From: Rhodococcus sp. G-MC3
GTDB taxonomy: Bacteria > Actinomycetota > Actinomycetes > Mycobacteriales > Mycobacteriaceae
Direction: 5' to 3'
Assembly: GCF_030063335.1 (NCBI RefSeq)
Contig: NZ_JASISW010000007.1
Span: 1 to 64,000 of the forward strand
DNA length: 64,000 nt
Shown here: positions 9,487-20,100 of the stretch, piece by piece
How positions within the stretch are numbered: the stretch's first letter is position 1
Layout of the letters: each line of letters starts with the position of its first letter
Program-made: the position numbers and the translations under genes
Notes under the pieces: model-generated
What the model saw: only the letters and a program-made list of their open reading frames with translations
What the model was told of the DNA's origin: nothing
Databases searched by the model: none

Positions 9487-10401
9487 ATGATTCTGTTCAT
9501 GCGCGTCGAAGCCCAGGAGCTGCTCCCCCTCATACCGACGCTCCTCGCCGTCGCCGACACCGAACACGTCACCGAGGCATCGCATATCTTGGGAATCCCG
9601 CAACCGACGGTCAGCCGCCAGATCGCACGTGCATCGAAAGTCTTGGGCGTGGAGATCGTCGAACGTCATGGTCGTGGAATTTCCCTGACTCCCGCGGGCA
9701 GGATCTTGATCCCCTACCTGCAGCGCGTTGCCGTCGACCTCGAAGCAGGCCTCGACGCGATGAGCGAGCACGACGCCCGCGCGCGCGGTCACATTTCGAT
9801 CAGCTTCCAGAACACGCTCGGTGAGGACCTCGTGCCCGCGCTGGTCAAGCAGTTCCGCACCGATCACCCCGCCGTCACGTTCGGACTCGATCAGGGCGCG
9901 CGGGCACGGTGCCTCGACGGCCTCGACGACGGCCGGTCCGACGTCGCATTCGTCGCCCTCAGCAACGAGCACACCGACAGCAACTCCTTCCAGCTGTACG
10001 AAGAGCGACTCGTCCTCGTGGTCCCATCGGACCACCGTCTTGCGATGCGTCGAAGTGTGAATCTGAGCGACACCGCCGACGAGAACTACGTCGCCATGGG
10101 ACACGGCTTCGGCATGCGATCCATCTGCGACGAACTGTGGGCCGAAGCAGGCTTCACCCCCACGATCGCCTTCGAGGGGCAGGACATCCACACCATCCGC
10201 GGGTTCGTCGGCGCCGGACTTGGAATCAGCATCCTCCCGCGACTGCGCGGCCACGGGCCCGAATCCGTCGAAATCCGCATCGATAACCAGACTGCCCGGC
10301 GACGTATCGGCATGGTCTGGTCCCAACGCACCGCCGCGAGTCAGGTCGCGGCGTTCCGGGCAATGGTCGTCAGGATCGGGCGCTCTCTCGTGGTTAGGTA
10401 G
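9487..10401 (+). CDS. LysR-family transcriptional regulator
   Basis: A 304-residue LysR-type regulator. An N-terminal winged helix-turn-helix spans about residues 15-70 (HVTEASHILGIPQPTVSRQIARASKVLG), followed by a type-2 periplasmic-binding-fold effector domain (about 98-300). The start may be ATG 9487 or ATG 9502 (MRVEAQ). It is divergent from the MFS pump, so it probably controls that pump and itself from the 71-base intergenic region in response to an unknown ligand. The downstream phosphatase start lies four bases after its stop. Confidence 0.88.
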   Translation: MILFMRVEAQELLPLIPTLLAVADTEHVTEASHILGIPQPTVSRQIARASKVLGVEIVERHGRGISLTPAGRILIPYLQRVAVDLEAGLDAMSEHDARARGHISISFQNTLGEDLVPALVKQFRTDHPAVTFGLDQGARARCLDGLDDGRSDVAFVALSNEHTDSNSFQLYEERLVLVVPSDHRLAMRRSVNLSDTADENYVAMGHGFGMRSICDELWAEAGFTPTIAFEGQDIHTIRGFVGAGLGISILPRLRGHGPESVEIRIDNQTARRRIGMVWSQRTAASQVAAFRAMVVRIGRSLVVR

Positions 10402-10405
10402 GTCG

Positions 10406-11002
10406 GTGCAGCTCATTCTGGTACGCCACGCGCTTCCACAACGTTCGGACGATTCTGCCGATCCCCCACTCGCCGAACTCGGGCACGAGCAGGCCGGAAG
10501 AGTGCCCGCGGCCCTGGCCAGGTTCTCCATCACCCGCACGGTGTCGAGCACGCAGTTGCGTGCCGTACAAACCGGTACCGTCTCCGCCGCCGAACTCGGC
10601 CTGCCCCTAGAGACCGACGAACGCCTCGCCGAGTACGACCGAGATTTCGGCGGTTACATCCCCATCGAGGATGCCCGCACCGAGTTCGGCGCTGCGTTCG
10701 ATCGCATCAAAGCCGGTCATCTCCCCGAGCAGGTGGACGAGGACGCCTTCCGGGAGCGTGTGCTCGCCGGGATCTCCTCGGCCATCGAGAGCGCCGAACA
10801 TACCGATACTGTGGTCGTCTTCGCGCATGGCGGAGTGATCAACATTGTGTTGCAGGACATCCTGGGCACCCCGAGAGTCCTCGGATTCCCCATCGATTAT
10901 TGCTCGATCACGCGAGTCTTGTACTCGCGCAATGGTAATCGATCGGTGACGTCGGTCAATGAAACCCAACACGTCTGGGATGTTCTGCCCCGTAACCGCT
11001 GA
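10406..11002 (+). CDS. Histidine phosphatase family protein
   Basis: A 198-residue member of the phosphoglycerate-mutase-like histidine phosphatase superfamily. The catalytic motif is LVRHALP with His8 at the extreme N-terminus, and the second histidine is His141 in FAHGG. Members dephosphorylate sugar phosphates, nucleotides or phosphoproteins through a phosphohistidine intermediate. GTG at 10406 is chosen because the RHG-like motif must start near residue 5; longer frames would overlap the LysR gene. It is probably co-transcribed with that regulator. The substrate is not predictable. Confidence 0.82.
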   Translation: MQLILVRHALPQRSDDSADPPLAELGHEQAGRVPAALARFSITRTVSSTQLRAVQTGTVSAAELGLPLETDERLAEYDRDFGGYIPIEDARTEFGAAFDRIKAGHLPEQVDEDAFRERVLAGISSAIESAEHTDTVVVFAHGGVINIVLQDILGTPRVLGFPIDYCSITRVLYSRNGNRSVTSVNETQHVWDVLPRNR

Positions 11003-11118
11003 TGGCCGACAGATCCTCAGAGAGCTCTTAAAGAGCCTGGTCAGACGGTAGTTTCCGTCCACTTCGCCGTCCAGCGTGGTCTGCTCGCGACCTGCAGCAA
11101 GCTAGCCTCGAGATCACT

Positions 11119-12582
11119 ATGGGTAAATTTCGCATCCTCCGCAGGCCGTCCGCTGCACTCGTCGCCATCGCTTTTCCGCTGGTGGCTGCCGGTTCTTTCG
11201 CGCTCGGCGCAGGGTACGACCTGAGCCCTGACTCCTCGTCGACCTCCACGACCACGACCGCTGGTGCGGAAACTCAACCGAGAACGACCGGCGATCCTCT
11301 CGCCGACTCGAGGAAGAGTTTGCAGGATGCCGGGCTACCCATCAGCTTCCTGTCCGGCGGCGTGTCTCAGCTGACCGATGGCGGAAAACAACTCAACGAC
11401 GGGGTCGTGCAGCTCACCGGCGGCATCACTCAGGCACACGACGGCACGATTCAGCTAGCGGACGGCTTCGGCCAGTACCGCGCCGGCATAGGCCAGCTCG
11501 GCGACGGTGCTTCGCAGATCAGCGGCGGCGTCGACCAGCTGGTTGATCGCCTGACGGGCTTCGGCGATCAACAAGCTGACTTCACGGCCAAGTTGGAAGC
11601 CACCGCCCGGCAGGTCGACAGCTTCCCGCACCCGGGTTCCGACGCGATCTCGGGCCAGATCCGATCCGTCATCGACACACTGAACAACCAGGGCTTCGGA
11701 CCGTCGACACTGGACCAGTTGAGCACCCTCAAGGGCGGCGCCCGCCAGCTGTCCGGCGAACTCAACGATCCGTCGAGTCAGTTTCTCTCTGCCACAGGAC
11801 AACTTGGCGACGCCACCGTTCAACTCCGCGACGGACTAGGGCAGCTCGACGTCGGCGGCGAACAACTTCGCGCCGGAACCGACCAGCTGGTGACGGCCGT
11901 AGGCCCGGTCTCCGGAATCGTCACTGGCATCCAAACCAACGTGCAAGCAGCATCGGCGGGACTCCCGACGGCCAAGGAACTCGCGGTGACTGACACCGCA
12001 GCGCCGATCTCGGAGACAACCACGTCCTCGAACCCAGTCGCGCCGTACCTCATCGCTGCTCTGGTCGCTGTCGGCGCAATCGGTGCGGTCAGCCTCGTCC
12101 GCGTGCTCAGCCGCGACTCACGACTGCGGTGGATGGCGGCGACCCTCGCCATCCTCGCCGTCGGTATCTGTGCAGCGCTGGCATTTGCGTTCACCGCACC
12201 GGACGCGAAAATCGCCGACCTGCTCGGGGCAGGCGTCTTCCTCGTCGTCTCCGCTGCCGCGTATCTGGCCGCCGCCGGTGCAATCCAACGGATGCTGGGC
12301 GCCACCGTCGGGCAAGCGGTCAACGTCGCTCTGCTGGTAGTTCAGGTTGTGGTGTGCGGCGCTGCGTACGCATCGAGCGCGGCCATCTGGGGACAGCTGT
12401 CGGCCTTCATGCCGATGGCGTACACCGCTGCCGGGGCCCGCGAGATCGGGTACGGGCAGATGACGTCGACCGGATGGTTGGCCGTCGCCCTGACGGCGGT
12501 GCTGCTCGCCGTATCCGACCTCGTCTACAAGACCGGCACGGCGAAAGAGCGTTCCGACGCGGAACTACCCAATTACGCGTAG
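11119..12582 (+). CDS. Membrane protein with heptad LxxGxxQL repeats (YhgE/Pip-like)
   Basis: A 487-residue protein with a signal anchor (about 10-32), a Thr/Ser-rich linker, then an extracytoplasmic region (about 80-300) built of repeats of the form L-x-x-G-x-x-Q-L (GVSQLTDGGKQLNDGVVQL and similar), and a C-terminal domain with about five membrane segments (330-478). The repeat pattern and C-terminal membrane block resemble the YhgE/Pip and ABC-2-like families, some of which are phage-receptor or type VII-secretion-associated proteins. MMPL genes often neighbour such proteins in Actinobacteria, but none is here. Function is unknown. ATG 11119 is the first start after the phosphatase gene. 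Confidence 0.7.
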   Translation: MGKFRILRRPSAALVAIAFPLVAAGSFALGAGYDLSPDSSSTSTTTTAGAETQPRTTGDPLADSRKSLQDAGLPISFLSGGVSQLTDGGKQLNDGVVQLTGGITQAHDGTIQLADGFGQYRAGIGQLGDGASQISGGVDQLVDRLTGFGDQQADFTAKLEATARQVDSFPHPGSDAISGQIRSVIDTLNNQGFGPSTLDQLSTLKGGARQLSGELNDPSSQFLSATGQLGDATVQLRDGLGQLDVGGEQLRAGTDQLVTAVGPVSGIVTGIQTNVQAASAGLPTAKELAVTDTAAPISETTTSSNPVAPYLIAALVAVGAIGAVSLVRVLSRDSRLRWMAATLAILAVGICAALAFAFTAPDAKIADLLGAGVFLVVSAAAYLAAAGAIQRMLGATVGQAVNVALLVVQVVVCGAAYASSAAIWGQLSAFMPMAYTAAGAREIGYGQMTSTGWLAVALTAVLLAVSDLVYKTGTAKERSDAELPNYA

Positions 12583-12861
12583 CGGGTGAATGGCCGGCGG
12601 CGCGGCCAGATGCTCACCGAATTCGCCCAGTGCCTTCTGCAGGTGCGGCGACTGCATGTGAGCAGCCAGATCGTCCTCCGAACGCCACACCTCGATGGTG
12701 ACGAACGTGCCGGGCTCAGAACCCGATTCGAACAGTTCGTACGAGACGTTGCCGTCCTCGTGAAGCGTCTCCGCAGCGAGCGCGGCCAAGCCCGCACGGA
12801 CTGCATCCACGGACTCCGGCTTCGCGGTGATCGTTGCGACGACCTTCAGATCACTGAGCAC
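12565..12861 (-). CDS. Antibiotic biosynthesis monooxygenase (ABM) domain protein
   Basis: A 98-residue single ABM-fold protein (VVATITAKPESVDAVRAGL...VSYELFESGSEPGTFVTIEVWRSEDDLAAHMQSPHL). These small dimeric ferredoxin-like proteins act as cofactor-free monooxygenases or quinol oxidases, or as YgiN-like proteins. The start is GTG at 12861 behind GGAGAGGAAAA; the frame continues upstream to 12963 but would overlap the divergent promoter. It ends 18 bases inside the 3' end of the heptad-repeat gene (convergent overlap) and is divergent from an MFS pump 93 bases away, suggesting joint control. Confidence 0.8.
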   Translation of the reverse strand: MLSDLKVVATITAKPESVDAVRAGLAALAAETLHEDGNVSYELFESGSEPGTFVTIEVWRSEDDLAAHMQSPHLQKALGEFGEHLAAPPAIHPLRVIG

Positions 12862-12910
12862 AAAATTTTCCTCTCCGAAGTGGTTGCCTTTCACAGCAAC
12901 CTGAAGCTCC

Positions 12911-12922
12911 GACGGTACCGTC
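12911..12922. promoter_or_regulatory. Candidate operator palindrome
   Basis: GACGGTACCGTC is a perfect 12-base palindrome in the 93-base region between the divergent monooxygenase and MFS genes. It could be a repressor operator, but a single short palindrome can occur by chance. Confidence 0.3.
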
Positions 12923-12954
12923 ATGGGGACCTGCACACCGGGTGAAAGGAAATC

Positions 12955-14490
12955 GTGGCCCACAGGTACGACATCGACACCAACAGGGCGACACGCAGGG
13001 ACTGGCTCGGACTGAGTGTCCTGGTGATACCCATACTGCTCGTATCCATGGACATCTCCGTTCTGTATCTGGCATTGCCCGCGGTGGTCGCCGATCTGGA
13101 ACCGAGCAGCAATCAGACACTCTGGATCCTCGACCTCTACGGATTCTTCCTCGCAGGACTGCTCATCACGATGGGATCCGTCGGCGACCGCATAGGTCGA
13201 CGACGGCTGCTCATGATCGGCGCACTCGTCTTCGGCGCAGCCTCGCTGATCGCCGCGTTCTCCACGACCCCTGAGATGTTGCTGGTCTCACGGGCGTTGT
13301 TGGGTGTCGGCGGTGCGACGATCGCGCCGAGCACACTGTCGTTGATCCGCAACATGTTCCACGACCCGGCCCAGCGCAAAGAAGCTATCGGGATGTGGAC
13401 CGCGGGCTTCGCAGGCGGAGGTGCGATCGGCCCGGTCATCGGCGGTTTCCTGCTCGAGCACTTCTGGTGGGGCTCGGTGTTTCTCGTCAACATCCCGGTC
13501 ATGGTCGTACTGCTGATCGCGGCGCCACTGCTCGTCCCCGAGTTCAAGGATCCCGAACCCGGACGCTTCGATCCGATCAGCGTGATTCTGTCGGTCGCCT
13601 CGATGCTGAGCATCGTCTACGCCATCAAACACGGCGCGCAGGATGGGTTCGACGCAACCACCATCGTCACTGCCGTGGTCGGACTCGTGCTCGGCTTCTT
13701 CTTCGTACTTCGCCAGCGGCGCGGCAAGGATCCGCTCATCGACATCTCATTGTTCGCCGAACGAGCTTTCACGGCCGCGGTTCTCGTGCAGTTCTTGGTG
13801 ATTTTCGCGCTCACCGGTTTCAGCTTGTTCGCCTCTCAGTATCTGCAGCTGATCGTCGGGCTCGGCCCGCTCGCCGCGGGGCTGTGGCTTCTGATTCCCG
13901 CCGTCGCCGCCGCGACGGGCGCTGTCTTCTCGCCGAGCCTGAGCAAGATCATCCCCACCGGCACCATCATCGCGGGCGGACTGCTGCTGATCGCCGCAGG
14001 TTCACTCACATTGAACTTCCTCGGCGCCGATTCCGGTATTCCACTGATGATCATCGGGATGTCGCTCATCACGCTCGGCGTCGGAGCGGCGTCGACGTTG
14101 AACTCCGATATCGTGCTGACCGCGGCCGCTCCCGAGAAAGCCGGTGCCGCTTCGGCATTGTCGGAGACCGGAGCCGAGCTGGGTGGAGCCGTCGGCATTG
14201 CAATCCTGGGCACCATCGGAACCACCGTCTATCGCCACGGCATCGAGGGCTCGCTCCCGCCCGGCACACCACCGGAAATCGCCGGACCAGCGTCGGAAAC
14301 CATCGGCGGCGGCATCGCTGTCGCGGATGTCCTTCCGGCGCCGCTTGCCGACGGCTTGCGTGATCTCGCCGCCTCCAGCTTCGTCGACGGCCTGAATCTG
14401 GCCGCCGTGTGGAGCGCGGCACTGATGGCAGTCAGCTCCGTCGTGATCTATCTGCTCTTTCGTGGCAAAACGACTACCCAGAAAAGCTAG
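12955..14490 (+). CDS. MFS drug efflux transporter, DHA2 (14-TM) family
   Basis: A 511-residue MFS protein with about fourteen membrane segments. Motif A is GSVGDRIGRRRLL, and motif C is in GFAGGGAIGPVIGG on TM5, typical of drug:proton antiporters of the LfrA/SmvA group. The start is GTG at 12955 with GAAAGGAAA in front. Expected role: export of cationic biocides or drugs. The stop overlaps the convergent cutinase stop by three bases. Divergent from an ABM-domain protein, suggesting a detoxification pair; substrate not determinable. Confidence 0.88.
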   Translation: MAHRYDIDTNRATRRDWLGLSVLVIPILLVSMDISVLYLALPAVVADLEPSSNQTLWILDLYGFFLAGLLITMGSVGDRIGRRRLLMIGALVFGAASLIAAFSTTPEMLLVSRALLGVGGATIAPSTLSLIRNMFHDPAQRKEAIGMWTAGFAGGGAIGPVIGGFLLEHFWWGSVFLVNIPVMVVLLIAAPLLVPEFKDPEPGRFDPISVILSVASMLSIVYAIKHGAQDGFDATTIVTAVVGLVLGFFFVLRQRRGKDPLIDISLFAERAFTAAVLVQFLVIFALTGFSLFASQYLQLIVGLGPLAAGLWLLIPAVAAATGAVFSPSLSKIIPTGTIIAGGLLLIAAGSLTLNFLGADSGIPLMIIGMSLITLGVGAASTLNSDIVLTAAAPEKAGAASALSETGAELGGAVGIAILGTIGTTVYRHGIEGSLPPGTPPEIAGPASETIGGGIAVADVLPAPLADGLRDLAASSFVDGLNLAAVWSAALMAVSSVVIYLLFRGKTTTQKS

Positions 14491-15395
14491 ATGCTCTCGC
14501 GGAGGTAATTCGCCAACCACGTGGTAGCGCTGGTTCCACCCGAATCCACTGCGTACGAGCCGTATTCCTGATGAATCCCGGAGCGGTAGAACGCCTCGAT
14601 CTCGCGGCGACGTTGCTCGTTCGCCTGGTCCGACAGCTGTCCCTGCAGGACCGGCAAACCGCCGGCCGACGCGATGTCGCCGAGCAGGACTTGTGCATCC
14701 CGCTGTGCCTGCGCGACGACGTCGGGAGTCGGATCCGAGGACACCGCGAGGAAGCCTGCGAGACGGGCTACGTAGTCGTCCTTGGGCGTCGAGCAGTACA
14801 GATCGCCTACGGCACAGAACGTCTTGACCACGGGGCTGACATATCCGAACCCGCCGACGCGAGGGCCACCCACACCGGTCCCAACCACCTCGGGGCCGAC
14901 CAGTGCATCGGTGTCGGATCGTTTCGGATCGGAGATCAGCCCGACGGCGACCACCCGATCCGCCGGCACAACGCCCAAGCCGGTTCCAATGGACGCGGCG
15001 AGATCGCCTGCGGCGTCGGCACCCTGGCTGTAACCGATGATGCCGAACTTCGTTGCTCCGCACTGCGCGGCCATCGCCGAAAGCATGCCGCCTGCATTGG
15101 CCGTCGCGACGGCGCGCGATTCGCCGTAGACGCCGCCTTCCCACGGAAACGCCGTCGCCGGATAGGACACGTAATCGGTCCTGATGGCGGAACTCGAGAT
15201 GCGATCCGTGACAGCGGTCAACATGCCGGGCTTCGGAGCTGCGCCCGAACTGGTCTCCCAGGTACCGGGAATCGCGACGACATAAAGATCGGGGCAACCC
15301 GGCTCGGCGGAAGCGGCGGGCGCCGACAAGACGGAGGTTCCCGCCAAGACGGCGGCAACGGATCCGATGGTGGCGACGATCTGTTTCACGCGCAT
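14487..15395 (-). CDS. Secreted cutinase-family serine esterase
   Basis: A 302-residue secreted alpha/beta hydrolase. A signal peptide ends near ASA30, and mature residues start EPGCPD. The cutinase triad is visible: Ser123 in GYSQG, Asp198 in AVGDLYC and His275 in SGIHQEYG. Cys34/Cys112 and Cys194/Cys201 are placed to form the two conserved disulphides. Mycolata cutinase-like proteins hydrolyse lipids, cutin-type polyesters or phospholipids outside the cell. It is somewhat longer than minimal cutinases (about 220 residues), with a C-terminal extension around the histidine. Convergent with the MFS gene. Confidence 0.88.
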   Translation of the reverse strand: MRVKQIVATIGSVAAVLAGTSVLSAPAASAEPGCPDLYVVAIPGTWETSSGAAPKPGMLTAVTDRISSSAIRTDYVSYPATAFPWEGGVYGESRAVATANAGGMLSAMAAQCGATKFGIIGYSQGADAAGDLAASIGTGLGVVPADRVVAVGLISDPKRSDTDALVGPEVVGTGVGGPRVGGFGYVSPVVKTFCAVGDLYCSTPKDDYVARLAGFLAVSSDPTPDVVAQAQRDAQVLLGDIASAGGLPVLQGQLSDQANEQRRREIEAFYRSGIHQEYGSYAVDSGGTSATTWLANYLRESI

Positions 15396-15593
15396 ATCTG
15401 TGGCCTCACTGAATTAAGCACATTCCATCGACGAACGTCCGACTTCGAAACCGAGGATGCCAGGCTTCTATGTCGAATCGATGCCCAATCGGTGAACAGA
15501 TGTTACCTAAAGCTGTGACGTGTCACCACGTATAACGAAAAGGAGGTTATCGAGGGGAAAACGTGCTTTTGGCTTCACGCACATGCCCCTCGA

Positions 15594-15648
15594 ACGCATG
15601 AATGGACCATGGCAACTGTCTAACCGTTGCCATGGTCCATCGATGCGT
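15594..15648 (-). terminator. Large inverted repeat downstream of gltD
   Basis: A perfect 15-base stem (ATGGACCATGGCAAC at 15602-15616 and its complement at 15626-15640) has a nine-base loop. It is extended by six more outer pairs across a two-base internal loop. It lies about 37 bases beyond the gltD stop and probably ends gltBD transcription, though it lacks a T-run. Confidence 0.6.
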
Positions 15649-15692
15649 GGAACTACCGCTGCGTGGAACTACCGCTGCGTGGAACTACCGCT
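15645..15692. repeat. Three tandem copies of a 16-bp unit at the gltD 3' end
   Basis: GCGTGGAACTACCGCT is repeated three times without a mismatch. The unit next to gltD contains the gltD stop codon, so the repeat overlaps the coding end. The outermost unit overlaps the base of the neighbouring hairpin. Confidence 0.9.
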
Positions 15693-17136
15693 GCGGCGCA
15701 AGCGTCGGGACGATCGGCGAGGGAAGCGCTGTCGCACCCTGCAGGAACGTGTCGACGGCAGCGGCACACGAGCGGCCTTCGGCGATGGCCCACACGATGA
15801 GCGACTGACCGCGGCCCATATCGCCTGCCACGAAGACGCCAGGGACGTTGGTGACCCACTCGTTCGAGCGAACGACGTTTCCGCGCTCGTTCAGGTCGAC
15901 ACCGAGATCGGTGATCAGGCCCGGCTTCTCGGGTCCGACGAAGCCCATAGCAAGCAGAACCAGATCCGCCTCCAGCGTGAACTCACTGCCCTCGACCTTT
16001 TCGAACTTGCCTGCCTTGAACTCGACCTCGTGCGCCTCGAGTCCGGTGACCTTGCCGTCCTTGCCGACGAAGCGTTCGGTGTTGACGGAGAACACACGCT
16101 CGCCGCCTTCTTCGTGAGCAGAGGCGACGCGGTACATCAGCGGGTACAGCGGCCACGGGGTGGATGTTGCACGCTCTTCCGGTGGGCGAGCCATGATCTC
16201 GAACTGGTGGACGCTCGCCGCACCCTGGCGGTGCGAGGTACCGAGGCAGTCTGCGCCGGTGTCGCCGCCGCCGATGATGACGACCTTCTTGCCGTGCGCG
16301 GTGACGGGTGGCTCGGCGTAGTCGCCCTGCTGCACGCGGTTCGCGCCCGGCAGGAACTCCATTGCCTGATAGATGCCCTCGTTCTCGCGGCCTTCGATCG
16401 GCAGGTCGCGCCATGCCGTCGCTCCACCGGACAACACGACCGCGTCGAACTGAGCCTTCAGCTCGTCGGCCGAGATGTCGACTCCGACGTTGACGCCGGT
16501 GCGGAACACCGTGCCCTCGGCCTCCATCTGCGCCAGACGGCGGTCGATGTGGCGCTTCTCCATCTTGAACTCGGGGATGCCGTAGCGGAGCAGACCACCG
16601 ATGCGGTCGGCACGTTCGAACACTGTGACGGTGTGTCCTGCGCGCGTGAGCTGCTGCGCCGCAGCAAGTCCCGCAGGCCCCGATCCGACGACGGCGACGG
16701 TCTTACCCGTCAGGTGCGTCGGGTAGACCGGGGTGACCCAGCCTTCGGAGAAGGCCTTGTCGATGATCTCGACCTCGACCTGCTTGATCGTCACCGGATC
16801 CTGGTTGATGCCGAGGACGCACGATGCCTCGCACGGCGCCGGGCACAGCCGACCGGTGAACTCCGGAAAGTTGTTGGTGGCGTGCAGACGATCGATGCTC
16901 TCGCGCCAGCGGTCCTTGAACACGAGATCGTTCCACTCGGGAATCAAGTTCCCCAGCGGACAACCGTTGTGGCAGAACGGAATGCCGCAGTCCATGCACC
17001 GGCTGGCCTGCGTCCGGAGCGTGTCCTTCGAGAAGTCCTCGTAGACCTCTTTCCAGTCCATCAGTCGCAGGTCGACGGGCCGCCTCTTGGGCAGCTCGCG
17101 AACAGTGTTCTTCAAAAATCCCTGTGGGTCACCCAC
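15685..17136 (-). CDS. gltD: Glutamate synthase small (beta) subunit
   Basis: A 483-residue NADPH-dependent subunit of glutamate synthase. The N-terminal domain has the 4Fe-4S ligands Cys47, Cys50, Cys55 and Cys59 ([13 protein letters not shown]) and a second group (CPAPCEASC). The FAD site is VVGSGPAG near residue 151 and the NADPH site is VIIGGGDTG. It passes electrons from NADPH to GltB for glutamate formation from glutamine and 2-oxoglutarate. The start overlaps the gltB 3' end by eight bases, indicating translational coupling. The last codons and stop lie in a 16-bp tandem repeat. Confidence 0.96.
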   Translation of the reverse strand: MGDPQGFLKNTVRELPKRRPVDLRLMDWKEVYEDFSKDTLRTQASRCMDCGIPFCHNGCPLGNLIPEWNDLVFKDRWRESIDRLHATNNFPEFTGRLCPAPCEASCVLGINQDPVTIKQVEVEIIDKAFSEGWVTPVYPTHLTGKTVAVVGSGPAGLAAAQQLTRAGHTVTVFERADRIGGLLRYGIPEFKMEKRHIDRRLAQMEAEGTVFRTGVNVGVDISADELKAQFDAVVLSGGATAWRDLPIEGRENEGIYQAMEFLPGANRVQQGDYAEPPVTAHGKKVVIIGGGDTGADCLGTSHRQGAASVHQFEIMARPPEERATSTPWPLYPLMYRVASAHEEGGERVFSVNTERFVGKDGKVTGLEAHEVEFKAGKFEKVEGSEFTLEADLVLLAMGFVGPEKPGLITDLGVDLNERGNVVRSNEWVTNVPGVFVAGDMGRGQSLIVWAIAEGRSCAAAVDTFLQGATALPSPIVPTLAPQR

Positions 17137-20100
17137 GAGCTGCCTCCATGATTGCCTCGTCCACGTCCGCGCCGTTCTTCTCGGCCTCGGAGATGGCGAG
17201 CAGTACCTTCTTGTAATCGCGAGGCATGACCTTCACGAAATGATTCACCTGCTGTGACCAGTCGCTGAGAATGCGCTCGGCGACTGCGGATCCCGTCTCG
17301 TCGTGGTGACGAGTGACGATCTCCTTGAGCCACGTGAACTCGTCGCCCTCGATGTTCTCGATGTCGACCAACTCGGTGTTCAGGTTCGCCTCGAACGTCT
17401 TGTTCGGGTCGAAGACGAACGCCACACCACCGGACATTCCTGCACCGAAGTTCCGTCCGGTCTCCCCGAGGATGACAACCTTGCCGCCCGTCATGTACTC
17501 GCAACCGTGGTCGCCGACGCCTTCGACGACGGCCACCGCACCGGAGTTACGAACCGCGAAACGCTCACCGACGACTCCGCGGATGAGGGCTTCACCCTGC
17601 GTCGCGCCGAACAGGAATACGTTGCCGCCGATGATGTTGTCCTCGGCGACGAATCCCTTGGGAGCGTCGAGCGACGGCCGCATGATGATGCGTCCACCGG
17701 AGAGGCCCTTGCCGACGAAGTCGTTGGCGTCGCCGTGGAGGCGAAGCGTCATACCCGAGGGCACGAATGCACCGAAGCTGTTGCCGGCCGAACCGGTGAA
17801 GGTGATGTCGATAGTGTTGTCCGGCAAGCCGACTCCGCCGTATGCCTTCGTCAGCTCATGCCCGAGCATGGTGCCGACGGTGCGGTTGACGTTGGTGATC
17901 TTCGACTCGAACGTGACCTTCTCACCCTTGTCGAGAGCGTTGCGGCTCGACGCGATGAGCTGCTGATCGAGAGCCTTGTCGAGGCCGTGATCCTGAACGC
18001 CCGTGTTGTAGAGGTCCTGGTTCATGAATGCCGACTCGACCTCGTCGAGGATCGGCGACAGATCGAGCTTCGACGCCTTCCACGCATCCTTGGCCGCAGT
18101 GGTGTCGAGCAGGGCGACCTGGCCGACGGCTTCGTTCAGCGTGCGGAAGCCGAGTTCTGCCATGAGCTCGCGAACTTCTTCGGCGATGAACATGAAGAAG
18201 TTCTCGACGAACTCGGGCTTACCCGCGAACCGCTTGCGCAGCACCGGGTTTTGCGTTGCGACACCGACCGGACATGTATCGAGGTGACAGACACGCATCA
18301 TGATGCAGCCCGACACGACGAGGGGTGCAGTGGCGAAACCGAACTCCTCACCGCCGAGCAGCGCGGCAACCATAACGTCGCGGCCGGTCTTGAGCTGGCC
18401 GTCGACCTGAACGACGATGCGATCGCGGAGTCCGTTCAGCAGCAACGTCTGCTGGGTCTCGGCAAGGCCGAGCTCCCACGGTCCACCGGCGTGCTTGACC
18501 GAGGTCAGCGGCGTCGCGCCGGTGCCGCCGTCGTGGCCCGAGATGAGCACCACGTCGGCATGCGCCTTCGAGACACCAGCGGCGACCGTACCGACGCCGA
18601 CCTCGGAGACCAGCTTCACGTGGATACGAGCCTGCGGGTTGGCGTTCTTCAGGTCGTGGATCAGCTGAGCGAGATCCTCGATCGAGTAGATGTCGTGGTG
18701 CGGCGGCGGCGAGATCAGGCCGACACCCGGTGTCGAGTGACGGACCTCGGCAACCCATGGGTACACCTTGTGCGCCGGAAGTTGGCCGCCCTCACCGGGC
18801 TTGGCACCCTGAGCCATCTTGATCTGAATGTCGGTGCAGTTGGTCAGGTAGTGCGAGGTGACACCGAAGCGTCCCGACGCAACCTGCTTGACTGCGCTGC
18901 GACGCCAGTCGCCGTTCTCGTCGGGCTCGAAACGTGCGACATCCTCGCCGCCCTCACCGGAGTTCGAGCGACCGCCCAGACGGTTCATCGCAATGGCGAG
19001 CGTCTCGTGTGCCTCGGCGGAGATGGAGCCGTAGCTCATCGCACCCGTCGAGAAACGTTTGACGATCTCCGACGCCGGCTCCACCTCGTCGATCGAAATC
19101 GATTGACGCGATCCTGTTTTGAAGCGGAAGAGGCCGCGGAGTGAGGCGAGGCGCTCGGACTGGTCGTCGACCATCTTCGTGTATTCCTTGAAGACGTCGT
19201 ACTGACCGGTGCGCGTGGAGTGCTGCAGCTTGAAGACGGTGTCCGGGTTGAAAAGGTGGTACTCCCCTTCACGACGCCACTGGTACTCGCCGCCCGTCTC
19301 GAGCTCGCGGTGTGCGCGCTCCTGACGGTTCTCCAGGTAGGCGACGCCGTGGCGGGTTGCCACGTCCTGCGCGACCTGCTCTAGATCGATGCCACCGAGG
19401 TGGCTGTTCAGTCCGGTGAAGTACTCGTCGACCAGTTCCTGCGACAGGCCGATGACCTGGAACAGTTGCGCGCCGGTGTAGGACGCGAGAGTCGAGATGC
19501 CCATCTTGGACATCACCTTGAGAACACCCTTGCCAGCGGCCTTGATGTAGTTGGCAACGGCCGAACCGAAGTCGATACCGGTGAGGGCGCCGCGCTCGAT
19601 CATGTCTTCGATGGACTCGAATGCCATGTACGGGTTCACTGCTGCCGCGCCGAAGCCGACCAACAGCGCCATATGGTGCACCTCGCGGGCGTCACCGGAC
19701 TCCACGATCAGACCGACCTTGGTGCGTGTCTTCTCGCGAACGAGGTGCTGGTGAACGGCTGACGTCAGCAGCAGCGACGGGATCGGCGCGAGCTTTTCAC
19801 TCGACTCGCGGTCCGAGAGCACGATGATACGAGCACCACCGGAGATCGCAGCGGTGACCTGAGCGCGGATGGCCTCCAGCGAGTTTCGCAGTCCTTCGCC
19901 GCCCTCGGCGACCGGGTACAAGCCCCGAACGACCACCGAACGCAGACCTTCCTGCGTGCCGTCGTCGTTGATGTGGACGAGCTTGGCCAGTTCGTCGTTG
20001 TGCAGGATGGGCGTCGGCAGCACGATCTGCTTGCACGCCTCGGGGCCTGGGTTGAGCAGGTCTCCCTCGGGCCCGATGGTGCCGCCGAGACTCGTGACGA

